A stretch of 64,000 nt of DNA from Chryseobacterium sp. 18061 (GCA_902706205.1 CACSKA010000003.1:434001-498000), one strand, 5' to 3'; positions 1 to 9,174 are shown, numbered from the stretch's first letter. The notes: generated from the letters alone by a model not told the origin. Numbers and translations: made by a program.

Positions 1-726
1 CTGCACGGTTCGCGCCATGTTATACGCTAAATCGTCGGCGATTTTCTGTGGCTCCCACAATACCCGGCCCGTGGTGCCACTCAGATAAGCACGCTGCGGA
101 CGTGACAACGTCACTGATGTAAAGGCATGAGCCAGCTTTTCAGCGGGTTCATCCAGCAGCGCGCAGTGCGACGGCACGCTGACCGCAAGGCGAGTCGCCT
201 TACTGGCCCCGGCGTTCAGTGCGTTATGCGCCACAATCGCCATCTCTTCATCACTTCCGGCAATGACAATCTGCGTTTCGGCATTCAGATTGGCGATGTA
301 CGTCTGCGTACCCGCCATCAGTTTTTCGACGTGGGACAGCGTCAGGCCGACAATCGCCGTCAGGCCGTAGCCGTGCGGATATGCCTGCTCCATCAAATCA
401 CCACGCAGCGCGACCAGGCGCAGCGCATCATCAAAGGCCAGTGCACCGGCCATCACCGCTGCGGGGTAGGCTCCAATCGACAGGCCACTGACGATATCGG
501 GTTTGACGTCATGGCGCATTAATTCACGCGCCCACGCCACGCCGACTATCAGTAAACACAGCTGCACCGCACGGGTGTGCTGTAACGCATCGGCACTGTC
601 CAGAGAGTCGGTTTCATCGCCGAGTACGGCACGCACTTCAGCCAGAATTGCGTCGCCGTCGGGCAAGTTTTGCAGCATACCGGGGCGCTGAGTGCCCTGG
701 CCGGGGAAGGTAAAGAGGATTTTCAT
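1..726 (-). CDS. mdcH: Malonyl-CoA:ACP transacylase of malonate decarboxylase (MdcH), C-terminus outside window
   Basis: Partial: 242 codons read open from the ATG at 726 to the window edge. MdcH loads malonyl onto the prosthetic group of the MdcC carrier protein so that the decarboxylase cycle can start. The N-terminus has the acyltransferase opening FTFPGQGTQRPGM, the nucleophile elbow GLSIG near residue 85 (catalytic Ser) and the VPSH histidine near residue 195, as in FabD-type malonyltransferases. Its ATG overlaps the mdcG stop by one base (TAATG), so it is translationally coupled as the last visible gene of the operon. Confidence 0.93.
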   Translation of the reverse strand, partial: MKILFTFPGQGTQRPGMLQNLPDGDAILAEVRAVLGDETDSLDSADALQHTRAVQLCLLIVGVAWARELMRHDVKPDIVSGLSIGAYPAAVMAGALAFDDALRLVALRGDLMEQAYPHGYGLTAIVGLTLSHVEKLMAGTQTYIANLNAETQIVIAGSDEEMAIVAHNALNAGASKATRLAVSVPSHCALLDEPAEKLAHAFTSVTLSRPQRAYLSGTTGRVLWEPQKIADDLAYNMARTVQ

Positions 727-1343
727 TATGGCTCCCTGTGCCACGGCGTCGCGGTCAGCTGCGGGCCTGAGGCGGTTTTGAGCAATACGCGTCCTTCGCG
801 TAGCCATTCGTTTAACGCGAACGCGCCGAAAGGCGTTTCAACCTGAGTGTCAGCCCGGCACGGCAGTTTTTTCACCTGCGCCTGCCACTGGGATAACTCA
901 TCGTGAGTCAGTGGCTGCGGGGCGCGGATGATCACGTCGAGATCGCTCTCTGCGTGCAGGACGGGAATTTCGGTGGCGAGCGCATAACCGGTGCTGCCGG
1001 TAATACCCCAGAGCCACGGCCACGCAAAGGTGGTCAGTAAAATAGCCGCCTGAACAGGCGGCTGAGAGACAAACGGGGAATGCAGCAGACGTTCGCGATC
1101 GGCGAGCATTTCGGGCGTGACGACGCGGGAAATAGCCTCTGCGTTCACCCATCCGGCGGCGCGTTGTTCGCGCTTCATGCCGCGTACGCCCACCGGTATA
1201 TCAGCGTTGTCATTCACATCGCGCCGTACAACCACCGGAAGACCGGTGTGCCATTGGCTTGCTACCCATGCTTCCTGAATGTTCAGTAAAGCGTCAGCAC
1301 TGCTCAGCCACAGCAAATCGTGAGGGCGCGATGTGAAAGTCAT
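726..1343 (-). CDS. mdcG: Phosphoribosyl-dephospho-CoA transferase (MdcG)
   Basis: 205 aa, the usual MdcG size. In the known Klebsiella pathway it attaches the 2'-(5''-phosphoribosyl)-3'-dephospho-CoA prosthetic group, made from the MdcB product, to a serine of the acyl carrier protein MdcC. The start MTFTSRPHDLLW, an acidic nucleotidyltransferase-like segment (ESDLDVIIRAP, about residues 130-140) and the position between mdcF and mdcH support the call. One base separates it from mdcF upstream and its stop overlaps the mdcH start. Confidence 0.93.
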   Translation of the reverse strand: MTFTSRPHDLLWLSSADALLNIQEAWVASQWHTGLPVVVRRDVNDNADIPVGVRGMKREQRAAGWVNAEAISRVVTPEMLADRERLLHSPFVSQPPVQAAILLTTFAWPWLWGITGSTGYALATEIPVLHAESDLDVIIRAPQPLTHDELSQWQAQVKKLPCRADTQVETPFGAFALNEWLREGRVLLKTASGPQLTATPWHREP

Positions 1344-1344
1344 A

Positions 1345-2304
1345 TTACATGCCTGAAGTTAACGTAATGAACAGCGGTAACGACAGGATACACAGAACGG
1401 AGCTCAACAGCAGCACGGCTTCTGCATCTGGAGACTGAACGCCAAAGCGGTTACCGAACACCACGCCAAAGAAACCGGCGGACAGCGCAATCATCAGGAT
1501 AGCGGTGATAGCCACGGAGCCATGCAGACCGAACGCCAGAACGATACCCCAGGCGATGAACGGCTGAATCAGCAGCTTGGTGATGGTGGCAATACCCACG
1601 ACCGCATTCAGTTTGAGCTTACGAGCAGACAGGATAACACCGGTCAGGAACAGGGCTGCGGCTGTCGCAGACAGGCCCAGTGGTTTAATCGCCGACAGAA
1701 CCAGATCCGGCATTTTGATGCCAATCGCGGACAGGATCACACCCAGCAGCGGGCCCATGACGATAGGTTTTTTCAGTGAACGCCACATCAACACTGGCAG
1801 CATTGCCAGGGTAGAACCGCTATTTTCGCCCGCTGCCAGTGCTTTTTCACGCTCAAGGATAAGCAGGCAGAACGGGGTCATCAGCACGGAACCACAGGCG
1901 ATAGACACTGCGACGGACAGGGACGTTGCAGAACCTTCACCCAGAACGCTGCCCAGAATTGGCAAGCCCAGTGCCGCATAGTTAGGCAGTGCAACGGTCA
2001 GCGTGAGGACTGCAGCATCCTGCGGAGACTTCTTGAAGACCTTGGTCGCGAGGAAGTAGATAGCCGCGTAGGTTACCCACATTGCACCCGTCAGGACCAC
2101 AATCAGCGGAGACTGAGCGGCAATACCAGACCACGGCGTCTGCACGGTTGCGCTAAACAGCGCCGCAGGCAGGGCGAAATCCATAACAAAGATATTCAGC
2201 AGCGACACATTTTTGTTGTCGACCATTTTAGCTTTGCCAGCCCAGAAGCCCAGCAGCATGATAAGGAAAATCGGAGCAAGGGCATGAACAATTACGTAAG
2301 TCAT
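1345..2304 (-). CDS. mdcF: Malonate transporter of the auxin-efflux-carrier family (MdcF)
   Basis: 319 aa, hydrophobic throughout with about ten predicted membrane segments, typical of AEC-family carriers. Its place inside the mdc operon points to malonate uptake across the inner membrane. A Shine-Dalgarno AGGTG lies 6 bases before the ATG. It is separated from mdcE by 178 bases holding a strong hairpin, the only real gap in the operon, so its expression may differ from that of the enzyme subunits. Malonate specificity is inferred from context; other AEC members carry other organic acids. Confidence 0.9.
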   Translation of the reverse strand: MTYVIVHALAPIFLIMLLGFWAGKAKMVDNKNVSLLNIFVMDFALPAALFSATVQTPWSGIAAQSPLIVVLTGAMWVTYAAIYFLATKVFKKSPQDAAVLTLTVALPNYAALGLPILGSVLGEGSATSLSVAVSIACGSVLMTPFCLLILEREKALAAGENSGSTLAMLPVLMWRSLKKPIVMGPLLGVILSAIGIKMPDLVLSAIKPLGLSATAAALFLTGVILSARKLKLNAVVGIATITKLLIQPFIAWGIVLAFGLHGSVAITAILMIALSAGFFGVVFGNRFGVQSPDAEAVLLLSSVLCILSLPLFITLTSGM

Positions 2305-2392
2305 AAGTCACCTGTAGATAAAAAAAGAAATACACGTCACCGTCCAAAAACGATGGAGCGTATTGGTCATTTGCGATGTTTATAATTTTCTA

Positions 2393-2441
2393 AAAGCGGC
2401 TGTACCGTGGGCGCTATGTTGCGCCCGACGGCGACCGCTTT
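2393..2441 (-). terminator. Intercistronic hairpin between mdcE and mdcF
   Basis: Nested stem read on the minus strand: outer arms AAAGCGG/CCGCTTT (2435-2441 with 2393-2399) and an inner perfect GGGCGC/GCGCCC with a 6-base loop (2409-2426), flanked by CCGT/ACGG. Only TTTTA follows, not a long U tract. It may act as a partial terminator or mRNA-stability element that lowers mdcFGH expression relative to mdcABCDE. Confidence 0.55.
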
Positions 2442-2482
2442 CGGCAGGTCTTTTTTTACGGACTTCTTACTACAACTGCTCG

Positions 2483-3286
2483 TTACCAGCTGGCGCGCAT
2501 CCGTTCGCGAACCAGAGCCGAGCTACGGCGATTTTCCGCGCCGAGGCGGTTTTTCAAACTGGGATCCTGACGTGCGTCGCGAACAGACTGTTGCAGGATG
2601 ATTAACACCTGCGCCAGGTCGGCATCGGTTGGCGCATCCGGGTTGCTGATATTCAGCAGATCAGACAGCAGACCCAACGTCGCATAGTTGCTCACGTCGT
2701 AGGCCATTGGCGGAATGGTCGCCGCCAGTTTTTCCAGCGCTTCAACGGTGCGCAGGGTGATACGTGCGGCGGAGTCTTTACCCATCGCATGAACCAGAAC
2801 GCCCTGGTCGTTGAAAGCAATCAGACGGTTAGCCTGATAACCGTGCGCCAGGAAAGCACCGGACATCGCTTTACCGACGATAAGGCCGATAACCGGATGG
2901 CCAGCCAGACGCGCTTTTGCATAAGCGCCAGCGGCACCGGCCAGCGCCTGGTGAATACCGAAGGCTTCTTCGCGGCGGCCATAAGCCTGGCTCGGCACGT
3001 CGATTACCGCAATAATCGGGCGCTTCACGTCGCGGTTGGCATCGGCATCAATGGTTTCGTTGACCACTTTTGCCAGCGTCCAGCCTTCAAGCAGACCCAC
3101 TTCACCTTTTACGGCGCGTGGATAATGGTTATTCGCATCCGGGACCACGGCAATAAAACGCACGTTTTCACCGTTGAGTTCACCGTCAGCCACCTGAACA
3201 GAAGGGCACAGGCCGCTCATACGTGGGGCATTAGGGGCCAGTTTTTCCAGCCAGACTGCACCCCGGCTATTGGACTGAGTCATCAT
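2483..3286 (-). CDS. mdcE: Malonate decarboxylase gamma subunit (MdcE)
   Basis: 267 aa. With MdcD it forms the carboxyl-transferase-like enzyme that decarboxylates malonyl-S-ACP to acetyl-S-ACP and CO2. The crotonase-like core with IGLIVGKAMSGAFLAHGYQANRL (in part) near residues 135-155 matches the family. Two in-frame ATGs (3286 and 3283) follow AGGAGGTG; the second has better spacing. The mdcD stop overlaps the start (ATGATGA), so coupling to MdcD is likely, as expected for partner subunits. Confidence 0.95.
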   Translation of the reverse strand: MMTQSNSRGAVWLEKLAPNAPRMSGLCPSVQVADGELNGENVRFIAVVPDANNHYPRAVKGEVGLLEGWTLAKVVNETIDADANRDVKRPIIAVIDVPSQAYGRREEAFGIHQALAGAAGAYAKARLAGHPVIGLIVGKAMSGAFLAHGYQANRLIAFNDQGVLVHAMGKDSAARITLRTVEALEKLAATIPPMAYDVSNYATLGLLSDLLNISNPDAPTDADLAQVLIILQQSVRDARQDPSLKNRLGAENRRSSALVRERMRASW

Positions 3287-4116
3287 TTCACCTCCTGGGC
3301 AAAAAGCTGTTTAATCTGGTCGGTATCGGCCTGCTGACGCGTATCAAACTGGGTCAGGCGAGCCAGATACTCGGCATATTTATCGCTGCGGTTTTGGGTC
3401 GGAACACCTTTGGCGATGGCGTCGTTCATCGCAGTTTTCACCGCGTTGATGCCGTCACCGACCAGCGCATCAACCAGACCACTTTCCGCGCGAATTTCGC
3501 CGCCGGTCATGCTCCAGATAAATGGACGGTCGCGGGAGTCGTACTCTTCAATTCCGGCTTCCTGCTCGATAACCTGCGGGCCGTTCAGACCGAGACGCGC
3601 TTCACGGGTCACAATCAGGTAGCTGCACAGCGCGGCGGCGATGGACATCCCGCCGAAGCAGCCGACGGTGCCCGCTATAATGCCGACCACCGGGGTATAG
3701 CGACGAAGATCAACGATCGCGGCGTGGATATCGGCGATAGCCGCCAGGCCGAGATTGGCTTCCTGCAAACGAACGCCACCGGTTTCGAGGCACAGCACGG
3801 CCTGAGTCGGGATACCGTTACGGTTATCTTCTGCTGCCAGTTCCAGCGCAGCGGCCATTTTGGCGCCGGACACTTCGCCCATGCTGCCGCCCTGGAAGGT
3901 CCCTTCGATGGCAATCACTACCGCGGACTGGCCGTTGATGGTGCCGCGTGCGACGACCATGCCGTCATCAGACTGTGGCACCACGCCCTGTTGTGGGAGC
4001 CATGGCGACATAATGCCTTCGAACGGGTCGAGCAGTTCGCGGTAGCTGCCGTCGTCCAGCAGCGCATGGGCGCGTTCACGGGCCCGTAATTCAATAAAGC
4101 TGCGATCGTTACGCAT
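3283..4116 (-). CDS. mdcD: Malonate decarboxylase beta subunit (MdcD)
   Basis: 277 aa, related to acetyl-CoA carboxylase transferase beta. It carries the decarboxylase site with MdcE. Seen: EGTFQGGSMGEVSGAKMAAA near residues 90-110, LETGGVRLQEAN, and a glycine-rich GTVGCFGGMSIAAAL segment that forms the oxyanion pocket in this fold. It overlaps mdcC by 8 bases and mdcE by 4, consistent with a tightly coupled operon and fixed stoichiometry. Confidence 0.96.
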   Translation of the reverse strand: MRNDRSFIELRARERAHALLDDGSYRELLDPFEGIMSPWLPQQGVVPQSDDGMVVARGTINGQSAVVIAIEGTFQGGSMGEVSGAKMAAALELAAEDNRNGIPTQAVLCLETGGVRLQEANLGLAAIADIHAAIVDLRRYTPVVGIIAGTVGCFGGMSIAAALCSYLIVTREARLGLNGPQVIEQEAGIEEYDSRDRPFIWSMTGGEIRAESGLVDALVGDGINAVKTAMNDAIAKGVPTQNRSDKYAEYLARLTQFDTRQQADTDQIKQLFAQEVK

Positions 4117-4408
4117 GGCTCACCTCTTCAAAAACCTGTTCGATACGAATACGTGCCACACCGGGCGTCGCACCGAAATCATGGATCACCAGTTTGCCCG
4201 CAGGCAGACCGTTAATCAGGTTCAGACGGTCGAACAACGCATTCCAGCGGCTGGTGCTGTTGTCCACTGAAGTGGTGATATCAATGCTGAGGGTTTCCCC
4301 GGCGGCAGCGGTGAACAGCACTTCCATATCACCGGAACCAACGACCCCTGCGAGAGCTTTGCCGCTGAAAGTGCGGCTGGCAGGGAATGACAATGTAATG
4401 TGTTCCAT
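4109..4408 (-). CDS. mdcC: Malonate decarboxylase acyl carrier protein, delta subunit (MdcC)
   Basis: 99 aa, the family size. This carrier bears the phosphoribosyl-dephospho-CoA arm that shuttles acetyl and malonyl groups between MdcA, MdcD/E and MdcH. The attachment serine should be the one in VVGSGDMEVLF (about residue 25), the conserved SGD context of CitD/MdcC proteins. It starts 9 bases after mdcB ends. Confidence 0.95.
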   Translation of the reverse strand: MEHITLSFPASRTFSGKALAGVVGSGDMEVLFTAAAGETLSIDITTSVDNSTSRWNALFDRLNLINGLPAGKLVIHDFGATPGVARIRIEQVFEEVSHA

Positions 4409-4417
4409 AACACCTCT

Positions 4418-5278
4418 TTAAATTGAGCAAGACGCGGGCTGGCTGACCCTGTCGAGAAACAGCGTGGCGGCGAGCAAATCGGCGGCACCACCGGGTGAGG
4501 CGTTGAGCGCCAGCATTTGCGCATCAAGACGGGCGAGAGCCTCGCGGCCAGCCTGTTGAGCGCAGCCCCCGGCGCGGAGCACCGCACGGGCACCGTTTTG
4601 CATAGCGTTCAGGCCGGTCATGCCGGCACGAGACAGCACGCAGGTGTCGCTAAGTGAAGTCATGACCGCCATCAGCGCATCGAGACGGGCTTCGCTTTCG
4701 CTGGCGCCGTTCGCGCGGCTGCGTAACAGCTGCGGTAATGCCAGCGTCATTACGTGGGGGAACGCCTGTTGCGCTTCTTCACGTGCGCCGGGCACCTGAT
4801 AACGGTGCGTGGCCTTCAACCCTTTGCTGAAGACTTTCGGCGCGGCGCTGTCCGGCAGGCGGGCAAGCCCGGCTGCGGTATCCGTAATCTGCTGCGCACT
4901 GGCTTTTTCGCCCTGCATCGCGGTGGCGCTGACTAACAGGCCAAGCGCCCAGATAGCCCCCCGATGGGTATTCACGCCTTCGGTGGCTTTCATCATCTGC
5001 TGTTCGCCTTCGCGTCCCAGACGGCCGACGGTTTCGCGCAGGGCGATGTCGGCGGGGCGCTGCCAGCTTTGCTGGGCCAGTTGCAGAAACGTAGGGGTCA
5101 GGCTGTGCGCAGAGCGCTCCATCAACGCTAAAGACAAATCGTGATGGGCACCGTTACCCCGGCTGTCCACCAGACCCGGCTTCGGGCTTAATCGTGCTTC
5201 GTCGATCAGGCAGTCGCGGGCGAGTGTCGCCAGTCGCTCGGCCTGAACCTCTGCATGAGTCTGTGACAGCTGTTTCAT
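4418..5278 (-). CDS. mdcB: Triphosphoribosyl-dephospho-CoA synthase (MdcB)
   Basis: 286 aa, CitG/MdcB family. It joins ATP-derived triphosphoribose to dephospho-CoA to make the prosthetic-group precursor used by MdcG. The family signature LSPKPGLVDSRGNGAHHDLS (about residues 31-50) and the internal GVNTHRGAIWALGLL segment are present. The start codon overlaps the mdcA stop by one base. Confidence 0.95.
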   Translation of the reverse strand: MKQLSQTHAEVQAERLATLARDCLIDEARLSPKPGLVDSRGNGAHHDLSLALMERSAHSLTPTFLQLAQQSWQRPADIALRETVGRLGREGEQQMMKATEGVNTHRGAIWALGLLVSATAMQGEKASAQQITDTAAGLARLPDSAAPKVFSKGLKATHRYQVPGAREEAQQAFPHVMTLALPQLLRSRANGASESEARLDALMAVMTSLSDTCVLSRAGMTGLNAMQNGARAVLRAGGCAQQAGREALARLDAQMLALNASPGGAADLLAATLFLDRVSQPASCSI

Positions 5279-6933
5279 TACCAGCTCCGGAATTTCGCAG
5301 GTGGGTTGTAAAGACCGTCAGACCATTCCACCAGATCCGCTACGCTGCCAGCAGCGAGCAGGGAACGGGTTGCATCTGAACGATGGATGCCCATGTCTTC
5401 CGGGTACACCACCTTGCCGGTCTTACGCAGGTCGGCAACGCGCTTGGCGTCAACGCCCAGACCGATGTCGGTGATCCCGGCAACTGCCGCAACCATCGCG
5501 CGGCGCTCTTCCATGCTTTCAGCACGATAGAGGTAGGCGATACCTTCTTCGGTCAGCACGTGGGTCACGTCGTCGCCGTAGATCATGACCGGGGCCAGAG
5601 GCATCCCGGAGGATTGCGCCACGTCAACCGCGTCGAGTTTTTCCACGAAGGTTGGTTTCGCACCGGCCTGGAAGGTTTCGACCATCTGCACAACCAGCTT
5701 TTTACCGCGCTGCATTGGATCTTTGTCGGTCATCATGTTCAGCCACGCTGGCGTCGCATGACGGCGACCGTGTGGGTCATGGCCCATGTTTGGCGCACCG
5801 CCGAAACCTGACAAACGACCGCGGGTCACGGTGGAGGAGTTGGCGAGGCCATCAATCTGCAGCGTAGAACCGATGAACATATCTACCGCGTACTGGCCTG
5901 CCAGCTGGCAGAACGCACGGTTAGAACGCATTGAGCCGTCGGCACCGGTAAAGAACACGTCCGGACGGGCACGGATGTACTCTTCCATCCCCAGCTCGCC
6001 GCCGAAGCAGTGCACGCTTTCTACCCAACCGCTTTCAATCGCCGGGATCAGCGTCGGATGCGGGTTAAGGGTCCAGTGCTTACAAATTTTGCCCTTCAGA
6101 CCGAGTTGCTCGCCGTAGGTGGGCAGCAGCAGTTCGATAGCGGCAGTGTTGAAACCGATCCCGTGGTTCAGGGACTGAACCTGGTGTTCCGCATAGATGC
6201 CTTTAATCGCCATCATGCCCATCAGGATGTGTTCCTGCTTGATGTGGCGCGGGTCGCGGGTGAACAGCGGTTCGATAAAGAACGGCTTATCGGCTACGAC
6301 GACGTAGTCAATCCACGAGCCAGGAATGTCGACGCGCGGCAGGTCACACTCGTCGTCGACCAGTTCGTTAACCTGGGCAATAACAATGCCGTCACGGAAG
6401 GCCGCGGCTTCAACCAGCGCTGGCGTATCTTCGGTGCTCGGTCCGGTATAAAGGTTACCTTTACGGTCAGCTTTAAAACCGGCGATCAGCGCGACATTCG
6501 GGCACAGGTCGACGTAAAGGCGCGAGTAGAGCTCGATGTACGTATGGATTGCACCGATTTCGAGTTGACCATCCTGCAGCAGCTGCGAAATGCGCAGGCT
6601 CTGAGGACCGGAGAAAGAGAAATCGAGTTTGCGGGCGATGCCTTTTTCGAAGATATCAAGGTGTTCGCTACGTCCGACGCTCGGCATAATCATATGCAGA
6701 TCGTGGATTTTCGCCGGGTTGACTTCGGCGAGCATACGAGAGAGGAAATCGGCTTGCTTCTGGTTGTTACCTTCCAGCACCACACGGTCGCCGGGGGCAA
6801 TCAGTTTTTCCAGCGCATCCACCAGACCATCGGTGGGAATTACCTTGCCCTGCACCGGGAGGGACGCGACACGACGTGCTTTTTCGCTACGACGCGTGCT
6901 CCAGTTCCGGGCCGGAGTTTGGCCAGCATTCAT
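5278..6933 (-). CDS. mdcA: Malonate decarboxylase alpha subunit, acetyl-S-ACP:malonate ACP transferase (MdcA)
   Basis: 551 aa, full length. It exchanges acetyl for malonyl on the carrier protein, releasing acetate; the next step regenerates acetyl-S-ACP, so the cycle converts malonate to acetate and CO2. The sequence matches the CoA-transferase-like MdcA family along its length (GDRVVLEGNNQKQADF near the N-terminus; GGAPNMGHDPHGRRHATPAW near residue 385). First gene of the operon, preceded by GGAGG 6-7 bases before the ATG. No mdcR-type LysR gene lies next to it in this window. Confidence 0.96.
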   Translation of the reverse strand: MNAGQTPARNWSTRRSEKARRVASLPVQGKVIPTDGLVDALEKLIAPGDRVVLEGNNQKQADFLSRMLAEVNPAKIHDLHMIMPSVGRSEHLDIFEKGIARKLDFSFSGPQSLRISQLLQDGQLEIGAIHTYIELYSRLYVDLCPNVALIAGFKADRKGNLYTGPSTEDTPALVEAAAFRDGIVIAQVNELVDDECDLPRVDIPGSWIDYVVVADKPFFIEPLFTRDPRHIKQEHILMGMMAIKGIYAEHQVQSLNHGIGFNTAAIELLLPTYGEQLGLKGKICKHWTLNPHPTLIPAIESGWVESVHCFGGELGMEEYIRARPDVFFTGADGSMRSNRAFCQLAGQYAVDMFIGSTLQIDGLANSSTVTRGRLSGFGGAPNMGHDPHGRRHATPAWLNMMTDKDPMQRGKKLVVQMVETFQAGAKPTFVEKLDAVDVAQSSGMPLAPVMIYGDDVTHVLTEEGIAYLYRAESMEERRAMVAAVAGITDIGLGVDAKRVADLRKTGKVVYPEDMGIHRSDATRSLLAAGSVADLVEWSDGLYNPPAKFRSW

Positions 6934-7344
6934 TATTAACCTCCTGATTCAGCAAATCATTTTTGCCGGGATTTATGCTGCAGTAAGTCTGCTCCCTTAG
7001 GAGTAGGGCATCAATTAAGCTGGAGCTCGGATTGTTAGCCTAAGAGTAATAATTTCCTGTGTAATTATGTGATGGCGATCGAAGCAGGAAGGTTGAGTGT
7101 AGACTACGGCATGCAAATAGCGGCAACGTGCCAGGCTGCAGTTATCAACGTTATTTAATACATGCTTATTTCCTGCGGGTGCCGAAAGCTATAATCTCGA
7201 GCAACGCCTCATCGACAAAGGTCAATGGAGAGAAAATGGTTTTTTATGCTTAATTTATTGCCTGACGATGAGAATTAAAAATTTAAATCCGCCTATTTAC
7301 CACTAGCATAACGGCTCAAATGAATTGTTGCGCTGAGGTTAATT
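6934..7344. promoter_or_regulatory. Divergent intergenic region between mdcA and the MFS gene
   Basis: 411 bases, AT-rich on the MFS side. It must hold the mdc promoter and the promoter of the divergent transporter. A short palindrome CTCC-CTTA-GGAG lies at about 6990-7001 and a related CCTAAGAGTAA about 40 bases further on, possible operator half-sites. No sigma-54 motif, RNA gene or further ORF with a ribosome binding site was seen. Specific promoter boxes cannot be assigned with confidence. Confidence 0.5.
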
Positions 7345-8763
7345 TTGAGTGATGTGTTTGTTTCTGGGCCGGAGTGGGCGATGCAGAAGCCAATCCGCGA
7401 AGACGATCTTGCTGCACGAATTGATGCACTTCCGGCTTCTGCAGGGCTATGGCGGTTCATTGTTCTGCTGTCGCTTGGTGGTTTTTTTGAACTGTATGAT
7501 CTTTTTCAAACGGGTTATATCAGCTCTGGGCTCATCGCCGAGGGGATTTTTCATACCGGCTCACAAGGTGTTTTTGGTGTAGCAGATCAGGCCGCCTTTG
7601 CCTCCGCGACCTTTCTGGGCCTCTTTTTGGGGGCCAGCCTACTGAGTCCTTACGCCGATCGCATTGGTCGCCGAGTGACATTTATGTATGCGTTACTCTG
7701 GTATGGGATCTTTTCATTGGGTATGGCGTTTCAACATCATGCCGAGTGGGTCATTTTTATGCGCTTTATGGTAGGGATTGGCCTTGGGGTGGAGTTGGTG
7801 ACCATTGATACCTACCTGACCGAATGGGTGCCATCGCATCTTCGCACCCGGGCCTTTGCCTTCGCATTTTCCATTCAATTTCTGTCGGTTCCTGCCGTTG
7901 CGCTGATGTCGTGGTGGTTAGTTCCACAAACCTTCTTCGGTCTCAGTGGATGGCGATATGTTGTGATTATCGGTGCGGTGGCATCGCTTATTATCTGGCT
8001 GGTACGCAAAGGGTTACCTGAATCTCCTCGCTGGTTGTTACAGCAAAAGCGTTTTCAGGACGTCCGTAATGTGATGAAAGCGATGGAGTTGCGTTGCGGT
8101 GTGGTTGAACGACCTGATTTTCCTCAACCGGTTGAACAGGGCATCGAGACGCCGCCTCAGAAAGGTAAGTTCAAGGATATCTGGTCCGCACAGTATCGTG
8201 GCCGGACAGTGATGCTGGTGGTGATGAACTTCTTTCAGTCGATTGGATTTTTTGGCTTTGGAAACTGGCTGCCTGCGTTATTGTCGGGTAAAGGCGCGTC
8301 GGTAACGCATAGTCTGCTTTATGCCTTTTTCATTACGCTGGCCTATCCTTTAGGCGCGTTAATCTGCAGTCGCTATGCCGACAGAATGGAAAACAAATGG
8401 CAGATCGTTTTTTCCTGCTTAACCACCGTGGTCTTCGGCTCGCTTTTTGCGCTTCAGAGCAACCCAATCTGGCTGATTTTCTGCGGTTTTTTCATTACCT
8501 GGTCAAATGCGTGGCTGACGTATAGCTATCACTCTTATCAATCAGAGATCTTTCCAACGTACATTAGGGCGCGGGCTGTCGGATTTTGCTATTCCTTCAG
8601 CCGATTATCGACAGTGTTTAGCAGCATCATGATTGGCCTGATTCTGCAGTACAGCGGATCGTTTGGGGTGATTGCATTTATTGTAGTAAGCATGCTTATT
8701 GTTATGCTGACAATTGGTATCTTTGGACCGAAGACCCGCGGCATTGACCTCGAAAATATCTGA
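7345..8763 (+). CDS. MFS metabolite:H+ symporter, sugar-porter-like
   Basis: 472 aa with twelve apparent membrane segments. Motifs: loop 2/3 DRIGRRVTF, and PESPRWLL after TM6, as in organic-solute/sugar porters (the E. coli YaaU/YdjE kind). The TTG at 7345 is chosen because GAGG ends 6 bases before it; an in-frame ATG at 7381 is the alternative. It is divergent from the malonate operon, so a role in carboxylate uptake is possible but unproven. A hairpin follows at 8795. Confidence 0.75.
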   Translation: MSDVFVSGPEWAMQKPIREDDLAARIDALPASAGLWRFIVLLSLGGFFELYDLFQTGYISSGLIAEGIFHTGSQGVFGVADQAAFASATFLGLFLGASLLSPYADRIGRRVTFMYALLWYGIFSLGMAFQHHAEWVIFMRFMVGIGLGVELVTIDTYLTEWVPSHLRTRAFAFAFSIQFLSVPAVALMSWWLVPQTFFGLSGWRYVVIIGAVASLIIWLVRKGLPESPRWLLQQKRFQDVRNVMKAMELRCGVVERPDFPQPVEQGIETPPQKGKFKDIWSAQYRGRTVMLVVMNFFQSIGFFGFGNWLPALLSGKGASVTHSLLYAFFITLAYPLGALICSRYADRMENKWQIVFSCLTTVVFGSLFALQSNPIWLIFCGFFITWSNAWLTYSYHSYQSEIFPTYIRARAVGFCYSFSRLSTVFSSIMIGLILQYSGSFGVIAFIVVSMLIVMLTIGIFGPKTRGIDLENI

Positions 8764-8794
8764 CATCTGTGAGTCAATTGAAGTCTGAGTCTAT

Positions 8795-8818
8795 CAGGGC
8801 TGCACTGCAGCAGCCCTG
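8795..8818. terminator. Bidirectional hairpin between MFS gene and yajD
   Basis: Perfect 9-bp stem CAGGGCTGC/GCAGCCCTG with a 6-base loop, lying between two convergent genes that end at 8763 and 8827. No long U tract on either strand, so termination strength is uncertain. Confidence 0.6.
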
Positions 8819-8826
8819 TGCATTCA

Positions 8827-9174
8827 CTATTTCTTCTTATTTAGCATCGATTTCAAATCAGCAAAAGGATTGTACGTCGCCGCATCAACATCGTTTTGCG
8901 CGTCTTCGCCCGCCACCACGCGGGTACCGTATTGGTCCGCTTCTGTGTATTTTGAGTGCTCATGGTCATGACAATACAAACACAACAACTCCCAGTTACT
9001 GCCGTCTGGCGGGTTATTGGTGTGGTCATGATCGATATGGTGAACCGTTAATTCGCGCAGGTTTGAATACACAAACTCCCGCGAGCAGCGTCCGCATACC
9101 CATGGATAGATTTTTAGCGCTTTCTCGCGGTAGCCGCTTTCAAGTCGCGAGTAGTTTTTTGGGATAAGAGCCAT
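8827..9174 (-). CDS. yajD: HNH nuclease-family protein YajD
   Basis: 115 aa, near-identical in length and sequence to E. coli YajD. Two zinc-type CxxC pairs (CGRC near residue 28, CLYC near 74) frame the HHIDHDHTN and NWELLCLYCHDHEH elements of an HNH/beta-beta-alpha-metal fold. The cellular substrate is not established. Monocistronic by appearance; the neighbouring hydrolase lies 100 bases upstream on the same strand. Confidence 0.93.
   Translation of the reverse strand: MALIPKNYSRLESGYREKALKIYPWVCGRCSREFVYSNLRELTVHHIDHDHTNNPPDGSNWELLCLYCHDHEHSKYTEADQYGTRVVAGEDAQNDVDAATYNPFADLKSMLNKKK

Noticed and set aside
6010..6939. 309-codon plus-strand ORF inside mdcA
   Set aside because: Antisense shadow of a conserved subunit; composition and lack of RBS argue against it.
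7141..7344. Search for a sigma-54 promoter upstream of mdcA or the MFS gene
   Set aside because: TGCAA and GTGCCA occur near 7113-7133 but 11 bases apart instead of 5, so no valid -24/-12 element.
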